Source: Pochonia chlamydosporia 170
Lineage: Eukaryota; Ascomycota; Sordariomycetes; Hypocreales; Clavicipitaceae
Length of the DNA stretch: 64,000 nucleotides
Reading direction: 5' to 3'
Assembly (NCBI RefSeq): GCF_001653235.2
Contig: NW_019154051.1
Coordinates: forward strand, 62,001-126,000
In this document: positions 11,719 through 22,641 of the stretch, one piece after another
How the letters are laid out: each line of letters starts with the position of its first letter
Numbering within the stretch: position 1 is the stretch's first letter
Notes under the pieces: generated by a model
What the model saw: the letters and a program-made list of their open reading frames with translations, nothing else
Database searches by the model: none
What the model was told of the DNA's origin: nothing
Program-made: the position numbers and the translations under genes

Positions 11719-12255
11719 AAGACAGTCTTTAATTGTACGCACCCAAATCTCTATTCGCACGCACCCGACCCACATTTAGCCTCACGATGTCCATAGCACC
11801 TAAAACTTAACCAGCTGTGAGTGGGATCTTTGTTGCCAAGGTAGTGTTAATTATATGTAAATCTGGTTAGTGACCTTTGTTTGTTGCAGCTGTAGCTTTC
11901 CACAACCGTCCGCTGCGGCGTTGCCCTGTTTCCTTTTGCGGCGCGACCCTATGAGACTTAAGCCTTTCCCATACTTGAAGAGAATTGTACTGCCAGTCTT
12001 CTTCGAGTGCCTCTATCCTCTTTCCTATTGACGAGTACTCAAATTGTTACTGAACCGGCAACTGTACTCTGTTTCGCTGAGGGAGTAGTTTGTCTTGCTC
12101 GTTCGTTGTCTTCGCTTGCGAGTTCCCCTGGTTCGAATCGAGTGACGTTATTGGCTGAGAATTGCTCAACCAGGCGATGTCGGAGGTTTTGTGGCTAAAT
12201 GTGGGTCGGGTGCGTGCGAATAGAGATTTGGGTGCGTACAATTAAAGACTGTCTT
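11719..12255. mobile_element. 537-bp MITE-like element with perfect 63-bp terminal inverted repeats
   Basis: Positions 11719-11781 (begins AAGACAGTCTTTAATTGTAC, contains ACGCACCCAAATCTC) are the exact reverse complement of 12193-12255. The interior has no transposase, so it is non-autonomous. A related element with the same terminal motif lies at about 39.9-41.1 kb. No clear target-site duplication was found (flanks aattaatc and gctaaatt), so the superfamily is unassigned. Confidence 0.88.
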
Positions 12256-12766
12256 GCTAAATTGCTACTAGGTTCTTCATGGAAGTTGCCAATGGAAGGT
12301 AGCAAGATGCGTCTAACCCTATCCAAACAGTTATAGACACTCAATTGCGCTTTTAGCTTAGTAAGATGGTCTTTAAAGTATTAAATATAATCGATAGAGG
12401 ACTGCGGTGAAGACAAAATTAGGTTGTGACTCAGTTTACCATATTGTTGCTGCTATAACGGCGCTAGTGCAACCAGCGCATGCTACTGAATCAGAGTCTC
12501 CGGTATCCACTAATATTGTAGCGACACATCAGTTTTGGGAAGACCAGCCATTTGGCGGAGCTGTGGCTCAGTATCAAAATGTCCGTCTTCGTACTGACTA
12601 CCAGACTGCGAGGCATCTCACTACTGACAGGCGCAATTATTGATGGAGGCAGGCTTCACCAATTGTTCATGAACAACACGATTTTCTGTTCTGGTCGTCA
12701 GCTTCATCACTAGTAGACAATCAATTCCGACGCTCAATCCTTCATTCAGCACACAAATAAGGGATT
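12256..12766. other. intergenic, nothing recognised
   Basis: A 78-codon open frame at 12407-12643 has no recognisable motif. No repeat or RNA gene seen. Confidence 0.35.
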
Positions 12767-13255
12767 TTACGGATTGACTTGGCCAGTAGCAAGTGGCATC
12801 TTCACAATAGCATTATGTCCACTCCCTAGAGCCTCAAATAGTGGTGCACAGTTGTACTCATTCCTAAAGCCCGAATCAACTTTGCCAGTAGCAAGTAGCA
12901 TCTTCACGACCGCAACAGGTCCGGACGATGCCGCAGCTGATAGTGGCGTCCAGCCATCCCGAGTGGACTTAGAGTGCGGATTGACTTTGCGGGCAGCTGA
13001 GAATACCCATGACGTTCTCGTCAACTTATTCTTGGGGAAATGTGTTAACATCAGTGGCTGCCGCGTCCAGGCACTGTCAAGTAGATCAATCGCTCCAAAA
13101 TGTTGAAACGTTTGAGCTGCAAGATTTGTTTTGCATTGAGGCTTTGCTTTCGCAAAACCTTCCATACAGGCAAAGCCTTGAATAGATGAAAGTTGTTTCT
13201 TTAATGCCCTGCATCTTAGTTCACCTAGACTATCGAGCTGTGACCGCCTGCGCAT
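12767..13255 (-). pseudogene. ankyrin-repeat relic
   Basis: The minus-strand frame contains about two ankyrin units: TRDGWTPLSAAASSGPVAVV then KMLLATGKVD, and APLFEALGSGHNAIVKM followed by PLATGQVNP and a stop. The TPL..A...G...VVK.LL pattern is diagnostic. The N-terminal half of the frame shows no domain. It is too short and isolated for a functional ankyrin protein, so it is probably a leftover of an NLR or ankyrin gene. Confidence 0.5.
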
Positions 13256-13555
13256 ATGCGCAGACGCTCAAGGTTAGGAAAACATCAACTCATCTTTCTT
13301 TCAATCCAATTAACCACTCTACTCTCCACTGATATTGGAGTCAGAAGACTAGGCCCATTTCCTCGTATGAACAGTCAACTAACCGAGACTAGGTCACGAG
13401 TTGTGAAGACGGCTATGACATATTTCCCGATGGAATATGGATGTGAAAGATGGGCACGACGTTGTTTGGGTTCATTGTAATCCAAATCTTGCTACTTAAT
13501 AAACTCTAGTTATATAGACATAGCTTTATAATCCAAACAATAGTTGTGAATCTAG
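13256..13555. other. spacer, nothing recognised
   Basis: Short AT-rich stretch without coding features; downstream side of the gene tail at 13556. Confidence 0.35.
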
Positions 13556-13645
13556 TCAGTCATCGTCCTCATAGGCAGCCTCTTCATACTCTTCCTCGTG
13601 GCGGTGATGGATCTCGCTCAGCACGGCAGCACCAACAGCTCCAGC
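13556..13645 (-). pseudogene. C-terminal tail of an unknown acidic protein cut by the hAT element
   Basis: On the minus strand, from the hAT border to a TGA at 13556-13558, the frame reads GAVGAAVLSEIHHRHEEEYE then EAAYEDDD. A glycine/alanine block followed by a His- and Glu-rich tail looks like the end of a real protein, not noise. The 5' part is not found on the other side of this hAT copy nor next to copy 2. Confidence 0.3.
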
Positions 13646-16600
13646 CAAGGCTCGAACCCACTACACTGGATAGCCACGTGGACCATCCATAAATGGTCCA
13701 TCTCTATTAAATCCATCTTGTCGGCGCTCAGATTACATAATATCCATTACATTCGTGCTTGAAATGGATGTAATTGATGTATTTAGGTGGATTTAGGGTA
13801 GGTTTTGAGGATATTTTCTGACCCAGTATTTCAGCGGTCGGCAGGCGTATTTTTGCACGAAATTGATCTTAAATCGAGACACTTAAAACCCTGGTCAGCA
13901 ATGCCGATCACTCCACAATTCATCTTCCACTGTCGGCATGAACGAATTTCTTCGAATCTCCTGCTGCTGCTTGGCGTACAATTTTTTTTTACCATGTATG
14001 TCATTCGACATGCCAGTCCAGTCAGAGCAACAGAAGCTGCTGGAGGACCGTCTGTTTCGCGATTTTAAAGGCTGGACTTGGTCCGAACGCGCTCGTGACA
14101 CTAGCTCGTGGCTTTGGGACTTTGGCTGCGATATTCAACGGCATGGGAACCGGAAATGGGCTTGCAAGCACTGCATCCTCATAAATCGGCCCAGTATCGC
14201 CAGTTTTGCGTCGTCAGGCCTTCAGAACGCGGCAAATCACCTGTGGCGTGAGCACAAAATACCAGCACCAGCACGCGAGAAAAGGAGCACGGCACAGCTG
14301 AAATCAGAAGGCGCACCGGAATCGAAGCAGCCGACTATTGCCTCTGCTTTGAAACTGAACGTTGACAAGCCTAGGGAACAGACTATCGCGAATTGCATCA
14401 TCTCACGGTTGGATAAACAGCACTTCCAGCGAATGCTAGTGGAATTAATCGTGAGTAGCAATCAATCCTTCTCCTTCGTGGAGAACCCCGTCCTCCGAGA
14501 AATCTTCGACTATTTGAGTCCATCCGTTTCGATCCAATGCGCCAACCTGAGCGGCAGTGCTATTCGATATAAGATTATTCAAGAATATAACCGCCACAAG
14601 CAGAGGGTTATAGAAGTGCTGAGGAGCTCCACTGGACTGCTCCATATATCATTTGATGGCTGGACGTCTCGAAATAAGCTTGCCCTGTATGGGATTGCCT
14701 GCTTTTTTAGAGATGAGAAGGACCGGCCCTGCAAAATCATAATTGGGGTTCCAGAGGCTCATCGCCACTTCGGCTCAACGATCGGCGGGGAGGTTCTCGA
14801 TGTCCTGCATGCTCTTGGTGTGAGTCGAGAGAAGATTGGCTATTTCACCCTTGACAACGCTGAAAATAACGATACGGCGATGGAGGTTATCGGGGCTGAG
14901 CTTGGGTTCAACGGCCGGCTGCGTCGTGGACGTTGCATGGGCCACACCATCAACTTGTCAGCCAAGGCACTGTTATTTGGGAGAAATACGGACGCGTTCG
15001 AGCAGCAATTATCAGGCGCAGAAGCGTTATCTGATGCTGAATACGCTCGATGGCGCCGAAAAGGGCCTGTTGGGAAGTTACATAATATCGTTGTGGATGT
15101 GCGCGTTACCCATCGGCTGATATACTTATTCAGAGAGGTTCAGAGGGTAGGAGGCTTGACCAAACGCCATTCGCCTTGTGCTAACTTTGGCTCTTTAAAT
15201 AGGAAGAAATTGATCGCGCCACCACCCTGAAACTTCGGTCGAAGAAACCGCTCAAGCTAATCATCGATAACGACACGCGCTGGCTGTCACAGCTCTACAT
15301 GATCCGCAGGGCTCTGCGGTTAAAAACGTCCATCAAACTACTGCTGGCCAGGTACAAGGCACAGTGGGAAGACGAAAATCGGTCTAGGAAGACTGGGCAG
15401 GTGACGCAAGCCAAGTTGGCCAAAAAGCCACGCATCCTCCGAGACGAGAACCAACTGACAGACAGAGACTGGGAGGTCCTCTACCATTTGGAGGCTATTC
15501 TGACCGTCTTCGAAACCGTGGTGAAGACGCTGGAGGGCGATGGGCACATCCGTAAGCGCAGACAGGGCTGGACCGGTTCCTACGGCAATGTCTGGGACGT
15601 GGTGCTGGGGTACGAGCTGCTTCTTAACACACTGGAAGAGTATAAAGAGCTTGCTGCTGGTTTTCCTGATGCAGAGTACTTGCGCATCGGAATCAACCTT
15701 GCTTGGGATAAGCTGGATGAGTATTACCAACGGCTGGATGAGACGCCGATATACTATACAGCCATGGCGCTCCATCCAGCCTATCGCTGGGACTGGTTTG
15801 ATGAGACGTGGTCACATAAGCCTAGTTGGGTAAAAAAGGCAAAAGAGATGGTTGCCGATGTCTGGTTATCCGATTACGCCCACCTTGAAGTTGGAACTAC
15901 CAGCAGCAGGAGTGACGAGGAGCCACCAGCTAAACGGTCTCGGTTTTTCAACGCGTTCGAGAAGAACAGTCGTCTGCCAAGCTCAACACCAGCCTACGTA
16001 ACAACTATAATGGGCGACGAGTACCAGGCGTGGCAGACGGATCGTGAGGTAGGTGACAGCAATGTTCGCGATCCAATCCGTTACTGGATCACGAAAAAAG
16101 GCAGATATCCCAGGTTATCCAGGATGGCCTTGGACTTCCTGACGATTCAGCCAATGTCAGCCGAATGTGAAAGGTTATTTTCAGCAGCTGGCAAGATGGT
16201 CTCGGCATTGCGTACAGACCTCGATGCTGAGATTATTGGAATCTGTCAGGTTTTACGTTCTTGGTATCGTGCAGGCCTCATCAAGGACCTAGATCCATTG
16301 CTTCACTCGCATGTTGAGACTCAACTGGATGGAGTCTACGCGACTCTGAGCGACAATGAACTGGCACTTGCCGAGTCAAAGTGGCTATTGGACGGCGAGG
16401 ACAGCGTCAGCGAGGGGGGTGATTTAGTACTGCAGCAGACGGGGGAAGAGTTAATAACGAAATATGAAAGTGAGGCCGAATAGGCCTGATCCGGTGAACA
16501 GTCTCCAAAGTGCACTTGTACATACATGTGTACATCCACTCCACTCAACTTGGAAGTGTATCACATCCACCAAGTAGAGGTCTGATATGTAGCACATCCA

Positions 16601-16646
16601 CTCGACTTGGCCCAAATGTGGATGGGTGTAGTGGTTTCGAGCCTTG
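13642..16646 (+). mobile_element. hAT DNA transposon, copy 1 (intact)
   Basis: Left end CAGCCAAGGCTCGAACCCAC, right end GTGGTTTCGAGCCTTG; the two form a short imperfect inverted repeat. About 3.0 kb, containing one two-exon transposase. Subterminal regions carry repeated CACTCxACTTGG-type motifs (16540-16620). No convincing 8-bp target duplication was seen (left flank aacagctc, right flank ctcatacg). A copy more than 99% identical lies inverted at 25037-28044. Confidence 0.93.
13938..16483 (+). CDS. hAT transposase with BED zinc finger (copy 1)
   Basis: Two exons, 13938-15146 and 15203-16483, joined across a 56-nt GT-AG intron with a GTGCTAACTT branch site, give 829 residues without a stop. 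The N-terminal BED finger is WACKHC...NHLWREH (about residues 70-110). The central RNase H-like DDE core includes LHISFDGWTS and GYFTLDNAENND, and the C-terminal hAT dimerisation region is YPRLSRMALDFLTIQPMSAE then CERLFSAAGKMVS. The true start could be one of the later Met codons at 13998 or 14010. Cut-and-paste transposase, nuclear. It appears competent and could act on both copies and on derivatives. Confidence 0.92.
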
Positions 16647-16795
16647 CTCATACGCAAATCAGTTTATACGGTGGATAGCAAAAACAAAGGCCATATAGCC
16701 TGTCTAAATAAGGCTTCTGAACTTATTTGGCAGCGCGTTTGGAGTTTCCTTCTCTCTCACATCGTTACGAGCGGAACTCTCTCCTTGTAGTAAAT

Positions 16796-17047
16796 TCACA
16801 TTAACCATAGTCCATGATTTGGTCCTCCCTGATTCGGTGGGTAAGGCATTGGTTGAGGTTGAACCGGAGGATAGCCCCCTGGCGGCAACGCCGCAGGGCG
16901 TGGGAGTTGCTGGCTTTCAATCTCCTTTTTCTTGTTTCTGCTTCTGCGGCGCATCAGCTTGAACAAAACAGCCGCAAGAACGGCGAGTACGATGACGACG
17001 ACGATTGGGATGACGATGATTTTGATGGCAGCTCTCGCTATACCCAT
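16796..17047 (-). CDS. small single-pass membrane protein with Pro-rich tail (paralogue A)
   Basis: 83 residues, start ATG at 17047 chosen because MG(I/L)A(R/K)AAIKI is shared with the paralogue at 51191. A short N-terminus is followed by one strongly hydrophobic helix (IIVIPIVVVIVLAVLAAVLF, about residues 10-29), a basic stop-transfer (RRRSRNKKK) and a cytoplasmic Pro/Gly/Gln-rich tail (PPGGYPPVQPQPMPYPPNQG). No signal-peptide cleavage motif. No known family was recognised. It lies just inside the inverted hAT pair. Conservation of a second copy with a different tail argues that this is a real gene despite its size. Confidence 0.7.
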   Translation of the reverse strand: MGIARAAIKIIVIPIVVVIVLAVLAAVLFKLMRRRSRNKKKEIESQQLPRPAALPPGGYPPVQPQPMPYPPNQGGPNHGLWLM

Positions 17048-17514
17048 GATGTGTTGTAGTCTGGTGCAGAGGAATAGAGTTTCTTTTGTGTAAGTCAAGT
17101 GTCGTTTTGTTAATGATATGAGAGTGTCTTTGAATGTAGTGATAGCAAATTTTCAAATTATGGTGGTTTTGGATGCAAGTTGCAAATACAGAAGCAACCC
17201 AACTCTTTAGCAGACTAATGTCACTCTCTACAAGCACTGCCGAGTCCTGCAAGACACTGCTCCTCAATGTTTGCTCTAAACCATGCTGTGAAATCCACAT
17301 ATCCAATTACAATGCATTAAACTTATCAGTCTCCTTGTTTCACGGACATCGTCCGAGGACGCTTCTGGCATTCGAGCTTCGCCCATGTCCCTAGTTGGTC
17401 GATGCTTAGGGGTATGGTATGGGATCACCTTCACAGCCACCGGCCCACCGTCGACCCGCAAAGTAATTTTATCCATATATATTCCGCACCGCCCACCGAT
17501 AAGTCGGATTCGCG

Positions 17515-17633
17515 AATATGCTGCAATGCAGTTGTAAATATCTTGCTGGGTTGCAAGAGTCTCTGAGTGGTTGCGTAAGTAAGATCTGATCTCTTTTGGC
17601 GCCACGCCTGCGTTGGCAAGGTCGTCAATGGTT
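17515..17633 (-). pseudogene. MULE/FAR1-type transposase fragment
   Basis: The minus strand reads TIDDLANAGVAPKEIRSYLR then NHSETLATQQDIYNCIA. This is the helical segment that precedes the transposase core of fungal MULE proteins (the family of the element at 59.4-62.5 kb). Flanking frames do not continue it, so it is a relic of roughly 40 codons. Confidence 0.55.
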
Positions 17634-17639
17634 GATTAG

Positions 17640-18412
17640 TAGCCGTAGAGTCCCGTTTGTAAGAAACGAGCCCAAAGCTCACGTCTTGTGCTTCCTCGTC
17701 ATCCTCTTCTTGCTCGCTCTGAGGAGAAGTTTCTCTCCCCAATGTGCTCCCACAACTGGCTAACATTCCGCCGAAACGGGGCTATGCTTCGGTGATATTC
17801 CGAGCACATGATACGGTGGACGTGTCGTATGAAAGTAGCGAAGCAGAATGCCGAGTGATTCGATTAAATCACAAGAATGTGGACAGATCCCTGCACAACG
17901 TACTGCTCGGTTCTCATCGTCACCATTATTCCGCGCGGCATCTCACTAATAGCAGCTGGATATTTTTCTCCTATCTCTTGGGTGAAGTATTATTGATTCT
18001 GTTCGATTAGAAGAATAATATGTAACTCCAATACATTCGAATTCCGAACGTGATTCAATATATGTTGTCAATTTGCAGATCTGTGTCATTCCCTGATGGC
18101 TTATCCAGCACCGCCTGCATCTAGGAAATTACCAAGAGGATCACCGCAAGTGCACGACCCTGACACAACTCAGCCGACCAAAGACCAGGTGTGAGAGCGT
18201 AAGCCGACAGATTGACGTGGGATGCAGCAACCGTGAGCCGTTCATGTCTTGGTATCACAGGTTATATCATTCCACTGATCATCCAGAGGACACGGAGTTT
18301 GTTTGTCGACTCATCCACCGATCAAGCAATTCCGCATTCCGTTCGTTAACTTACTAAAGCTTCTTCGTTGCTCTGCCTATATAATTCAAACTCTTCTCTT
18401 TCAACACTTAAA
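17640..18412. other. intergenic, promoter side of the GPI-type protein gene
   Basis: No coding or repeat signal beyond short chance frames. The CTCTTTCAACACTTAAA leader just before 18413 is typical of fungal 5' UTRs. Confidence 0.4.
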
Positions 18413-18762
18413 ATGAAGTTTGTCGCTGTTATCGTGGTGGCTTCAGCGATTGGTGCCCAGTGTGCTTCTTCCACCTCGGCCAGCTTAACTGCTTCATCGT
18501 CTGTTGCAGGAGCAACTGGACAAACCGGTAGAGCAACGTAAGTACAGAATCATGGCTCACGAAAGTTGGGTTCTCCCAAAAAGATCAAATCTAACTAATG
18601 CTACACAGTACCACAAGTGCTGCCACGGGGAGGGAAGCTTCAAAGGCGACTTCCTCCACGGTTGCCACAACAACTGCAAAGAAAGCAGGCGCAGAAGCGA
18701 AGGCAGCTATTCCTGGATCTGCTTTGGCGGTTCTCCTAGTCATGGGCGCGTGTGTTGCTTAA
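18413..18762 (+). CDS. small secreted Ser/Thr/Ala-rich GPI-type cell-wall protein
   Basis: Two exons, 18413-18537 and 18609-18762, flank a 71-nt intron (GTAAGT...CTAACTAATGCTACACAG). The 92-residue product has a signal peptide (MKFVAVIVVASAIGAQCAS), a low-complexity Ser/Thr/Ala middle, and a C-terminal hydrophobic GPI-attachment-like tail (AIPGSALAVLLVMGACVA). This is the classic layout of small fungal wall or plasma-membrane mannoproteins. No catalytic domain. The intron with a textbook branch site supports expression. Confidence 0.72.
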
Positions 18763-19342
18763 GTCTTTCAACCACAGATGACCATCATCATGTAACGTTA
18801 CGAAGTCACCAGCAAGGTCGTGTGCGACTTAGGTAAAATGATTGCCATGGAGAGGAGGTGTTTCTTAAGTAGCTCCGACGTAAGCTGGTTACAATATAAA
18901 GTGGAGTTTCATTCAGTTGTTTCATCACACATCTGAGGATGCCGTCGCATTAAGCTACCTCGAAGTCGACAATTGCACCACGTAGTTAAGCGTATTAAAT
19001 TACTAGTTACTATACATGTTAATTTATGTGTTTAAACCGCATACTGTAGAGCTATTCAATTACGAGAAAAGGTTATGATTAAGGCCACGGGAGCACACAA
19101 TAACTCGCTCCTAAGGTGCAACGGTCCAAGCGAGTATATTGGCAACTGGCTAGGCGGCTACTACGAGTATCTAAGCAGGGTAAGAGGTAAACGTGGGGTT
19201 TGTTAGGTGTTCAAGTCGGAACCGTAGGTAGTGCAAATGCCTACCATCCTGGCGCTTTCGGGATGTTCCCTCCGGGCGAAGTAAAACTCCATCGACTTAT
19301 TTGGTAAATATGGGAGAAGCGATATGCCTTCGCCGACTAGCG
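18763..19342. other. intergenic, 3' regions of two convergent genes
   Basis: Holds the downstream region of the GPI-type gene and of the leftward metacaspase. No gene or repeat recognised. Confidence 0.4.
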
Positions 19343-21029
19343 TTACATCACAAACAACAAGTTTGTATCTATAAAGCGGTCAGCGTGAACAGAAACATAA
19401 AGGTACCTAGGTAATATTAACTTACCCAACGGGTGACTGCAAGACAGCTGTGGTTTCTGAGTATACTTGGATGCAAGAATATCTCGGATATTGTTCAAGA
19501 GCTCGACGTAGCTCTGCTTTGGGTTCTGTCTTAGGGCGGTGATGAAAGCCCAGGACATAGCGCCAGTGGCCTGGTTGGCAATCGTTGCGTCGGCACTGCG
19601 TTATGTCAATTGCTGTTCTGTTATCCAATCCAATTTATTGTGCCATCTATTGTGACGGGGATATTTACGATGTCTGGTTGTCCTTGCTTCCAGACCACAT
19701 GACGACGTCTGCAGGAGAAGTTCGTGTAGCTATGGTTTTGTTGTATGCATCATCGCCCAGGTATGCAGTCTTAGCGAAACTGAGGATGGTACTGGCAACA
19801 CCAGTCATGTCGCCACGGGTATAGGACCCCAGCGCGCTAAGCAGTCCTTCGCCAGCTTCCCTGGCGAGGTTGGGCTCCTTTAATACACCCTTGGTGGAAT
19901 AGACATAAGGCAGGTCCATGGCCGTCGCAGAGTGGCAAGAGTCGAAAATGGCCGTCAAACGGACACCAGGTTGGAGGGGTTTGACCATGCGGAAGTGGAT
20001 TTCGTCGTCAACAATATGTCCTGTTTGCTCGTGGTCAACGGGGTAAATGACCTCGTCAAAGCCATCGTCTTCATCACCGTCAAGATCCTCCGTTTGACCA
20101 CCGTGGCCTGATAATATTGCGTTAGCAATGGTATACATATATTGAGATACACCTTTAAACGCGAAAGGTATGTCGCAGGATTGGTTACAGAAGGATTTAT
20201 AGCGGGGTAAGTTCTGGTCACCCACAGCTATCCATTGGAGACTTACCCCGCTAAAATCCTTGTGTAGCTAACAACGTTCGCCTTTTAGGGTATGGGGATT
20301 CGAACCTGAATAATGGAAGAACAAGGCATCGTTGGGGCGAGAATCCTTGACGAGCCATTCCATAGCGCGGATCATGTTGTTCTTGGTAGGCCGCATGACT
20401 AGATTCTGCTGATCGTCCGTCAAGATGACCATATCCTCTCGCTTGTAGTTATATCGCTCGACCAAGAAGTTAGAAACATTGCGGACATCATTGATACAGC
20501 CACGAAGCTCTCCTTTCTGACCTAGGTAGTTGATGCCGATCAAGAGAGCCTTCCGCCTACCGGTACAGTTGGAGTACTGGAAAGTATAGCCCTGCGGAGC
20601 GCCGGAACCAAACTGCTGAGGAGCAGTAAGAGGAGGGCCAGCTTGGGCGCTGGAGGGATAGTTCCCTCTTTGCATCGGGTAGCCGTAGGCATCGTAGCCT
20701 GACGGCGGTGGGTAAGGCGGCGGCGGCGGAGGAGGAGGACGAGCATATTGAGGTTGCGGGCTCTTGCCGTAACCTTGAAGTGGAGGTGTAGGTGGTGGAT
20801 TCGGAGGAGGACCATATGCCCCTTGAGGCGGACCATAACAGCCAAGAGGCAGCGAATTATACTGGCCCGGAGGCGGGCCATAGTTCCCTGGCTGAGGTTG
20901 TTGTGGATGTCTGCCACAATATCCCCAACCATAGCCATATGAGCTTGCGACTTGTCCCAGAGGAAGGTCTCCTCCGACGCCTTCATGCTGCGCGGTGCCA
21001 TGGTGAACTTGACTGGGATAACTAGACAT
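19343..21029 (-). CDS. MCA1: type I metacaspase
   Basis: Caspase-like Arg/Lys-specific cysteine protease linked to fungal stress responses, ageing and cell death. Four exons on the minus strand: up to 20306, 20107-19669, 19595-19426 and 19368-19343; all phases agree and give 452 residues from ATG 21029 (457 from ATG 21044). The N-terminal third is a Gly/Pro/Tyr/Gln-rich prodomain with a poly-Pro run. The catalytic core starts at [20 protein letters not shown]; the catalytic His lies in YSGHGGQ (split by intron 1) and the Cys in [10 protein letters not shown]. The C-terminus ends DTNLLFVM. Intron 1 (20108-20305, 198 nt) is oversized for this window, has an unusual GTTCGA donor and contains a foldback repeat, so its splicing is the only doubt. 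The core is complete. Confidence 0.9.
20191..20261. repeat. foldback repeat inside metacaspase intron 1
   Basis: AAGGATTTATAGCGGGGTAAGT (20191-20212) and the reverse complement of 20241-20261 match over 21 bp with a single-base indel, separated by 28 bp. The arm contains GGTAAGT on one strand, a donor-like motif. It could be a tiny MITE or introner-like insertion that enlarged the intron. Confidence 0.75.
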
Positions 21030-21044
21030 GACGTCCTGATGCAC

Positions 21045-22089
21045 GGTTGTGGCGTGTTCTTGTGTCTGGCAAGGAACGAAATACGATCAATGTGTTGTTG
21101 GCGCTCGAAGTCCAGGGAGCCGAAAAAGCCCTTCCTGCTCTATGTAAGAGAATCGAGAAGTCAGGAAATGACAAGCGCAGGTGGCCAGGAAATTAGGTTG
21201 AGAAGTTTCCCACGTTGCCAGGTGCCTCGCTAGACTGCAAATTTTCATCCTTTGACTGGGACCGTCGAACTAATGGAGAAGTCCACGGATGGGAGAACAC
21301 AGCCTCTGGCTATCAAATGGAGGTGACTTCCACTTACTAGATGCAGATGCTACAGGGAAACAAGGGAATATAAGGTGACGGTCGGATACTGTCTGGTTTC
21401 CGCAGCAGAAATACGGCACAGATATCCTCGCGCTGCCTAAGCCGAGTAATCGTCACTCTAGCATTGGCTCAGCTAAAGCTCGGCCTTTCCTAACGCAATC
21501 CTGGAGCCGGTTGGTACCTGAGTACATTGAGGGAATTTATTCGGCTCCAAGTCATGCCGGAAAGATAGAGTTGACACTCTATGTATGTCCGAGCGTAACC
21601 CAGGAAGTTTGTACATCATCCTTTAAAGACATCCCTGCGTGAATCCCGGCCAACTTCCGAATCGAAATACGTCGACATCGTTGCGCTGACAATGGCACCT
21701 GCAGCACCTGCAGTCTTTTGGCCAATCACGCCAGAATCTGGGGTTCTGTCAGAGCTTGCAATAATACATACATATGGAATATGACCTCTATTCATATGCA
21801 TTCATAAGGCTCGATCTATATTCATATGTATGCATTAGTAATGAACATACATGACCTCATGGTACTGAATACCAAACTCGACGTGGTCAAAGTCAACATC
21901 AAAATTCTGCCTCTTATCTGCCTTCTCACTGCCACCGCCTTCAGGAGAAGTTCATTTACATATTCGACCTCCGCATATACATAACTACACAAATTCTCGA
22001 AATCGCAAATTGGGAGATTTCGGCTACCACGTGATACCATTATGTATTACTGCAGGCTCTTGGTTCTGTCAAGCACATTTACCTGCACA
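21045..22089. other. metacaspase upstream region and AT-rich spacer
   Basis: No gene recognised. A cluster of ATTCATATGCATTCAT-like motifs at about 21770-21835 resembles the palindromic ATATGAATAT arrays at 28.4 and 29.1 kb. Confidence 0.35.
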
Positions 22090-22641
22090 AAAGTACGGCA
22101 CCGAATTAGGGTCATATGTAGGGATGAAGACGAACATCCGATGATCAAACGTATTGTGGAAAAGAGACTACCACAGGGCGTTCGAATTTTGAGGGATGAG
22201 TACTATCCGATTGAGGTTGATGGTGTCAGCCGTTCGGCGGCACTTTGACGAACATGGCAAAGAGCTACCTGGATTAAATGACATTCTTAATGCGGAAAAC
22301 GATACAGAAGTCGTAAAGGTCGGCTGGTTGAGTGATAGACTACTGAAGAAACGTGGTTCTATGGTAGTCTACCTTAGGAAAGCAACCGAGGCAGCCCGAT
22401 TCTTGCGCGAAGATCCTTTTATGCCGGAGTACTATCGGGTCAGACATCCGCGTTCAAGGGCCGACAGCGACCAAATCAATGCTATAGCTGCCAAGAATTA
22501 ACTGAGCACAAAGCCTCTCAATGTAAGAAGCCACAAATATGTGGAAGATGTGCCAGAGGAGGTCACCACCATAGCGCTTGCACTGAGGCCATTCCGAAAT
22601 GTGTATTATGCGGTGGACCACACGAATCGTTTACGTAGGTG
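22090..22641 (+). pseudogene. Tad-type LINE ORF1 (gag-like) relic with zinc knuckle
   Basis: Fragments in successive plus frames: CRDEDEHPMIKRIVEKRLPQ then GVRILRDEYYPIEVDGVSR, GLNDILNAENDTEVVKVGWL, GSMVVYLRKATEAARFLRED, and the Cys/His block CKKPQICGRCARGGHHHSAC followed by KCVLCGGPHESF. They parallel the ORF1 end of the LINE at 47.6-48.0 kb (KKPRACGRC...KCVLCTGPHES). Frames change near 22246 and 22500, and the frame stops at TAG near 22636. Nucleic-acid chaperone part of a non-LTR retrotransposon, dead. Confidence 0.75.

Noticed and set aside
13895..14101. Open frames antisense to the hAT exons (also 14237-14645, 15338-15775 and mirror frames in copy 2)
   Set aside because: They mirror strongly coding transposase sequence and have no motif.
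13634..16654. 8-bp target duplication around hAT copy 1, or swapped duplications between the copies after inversion
   Set aside because: Flanks aacagctc/ctcatacg and gcgatatt/tacggccg do not match in any pairing beyond a few bases.
16500..16660. CACTC/GTGGAT repeats as a CRISPR-like array
   Set aside because: They are irregular subterminal motifs of the hAT end, repeated in copy 2; the context is eukaryotic.
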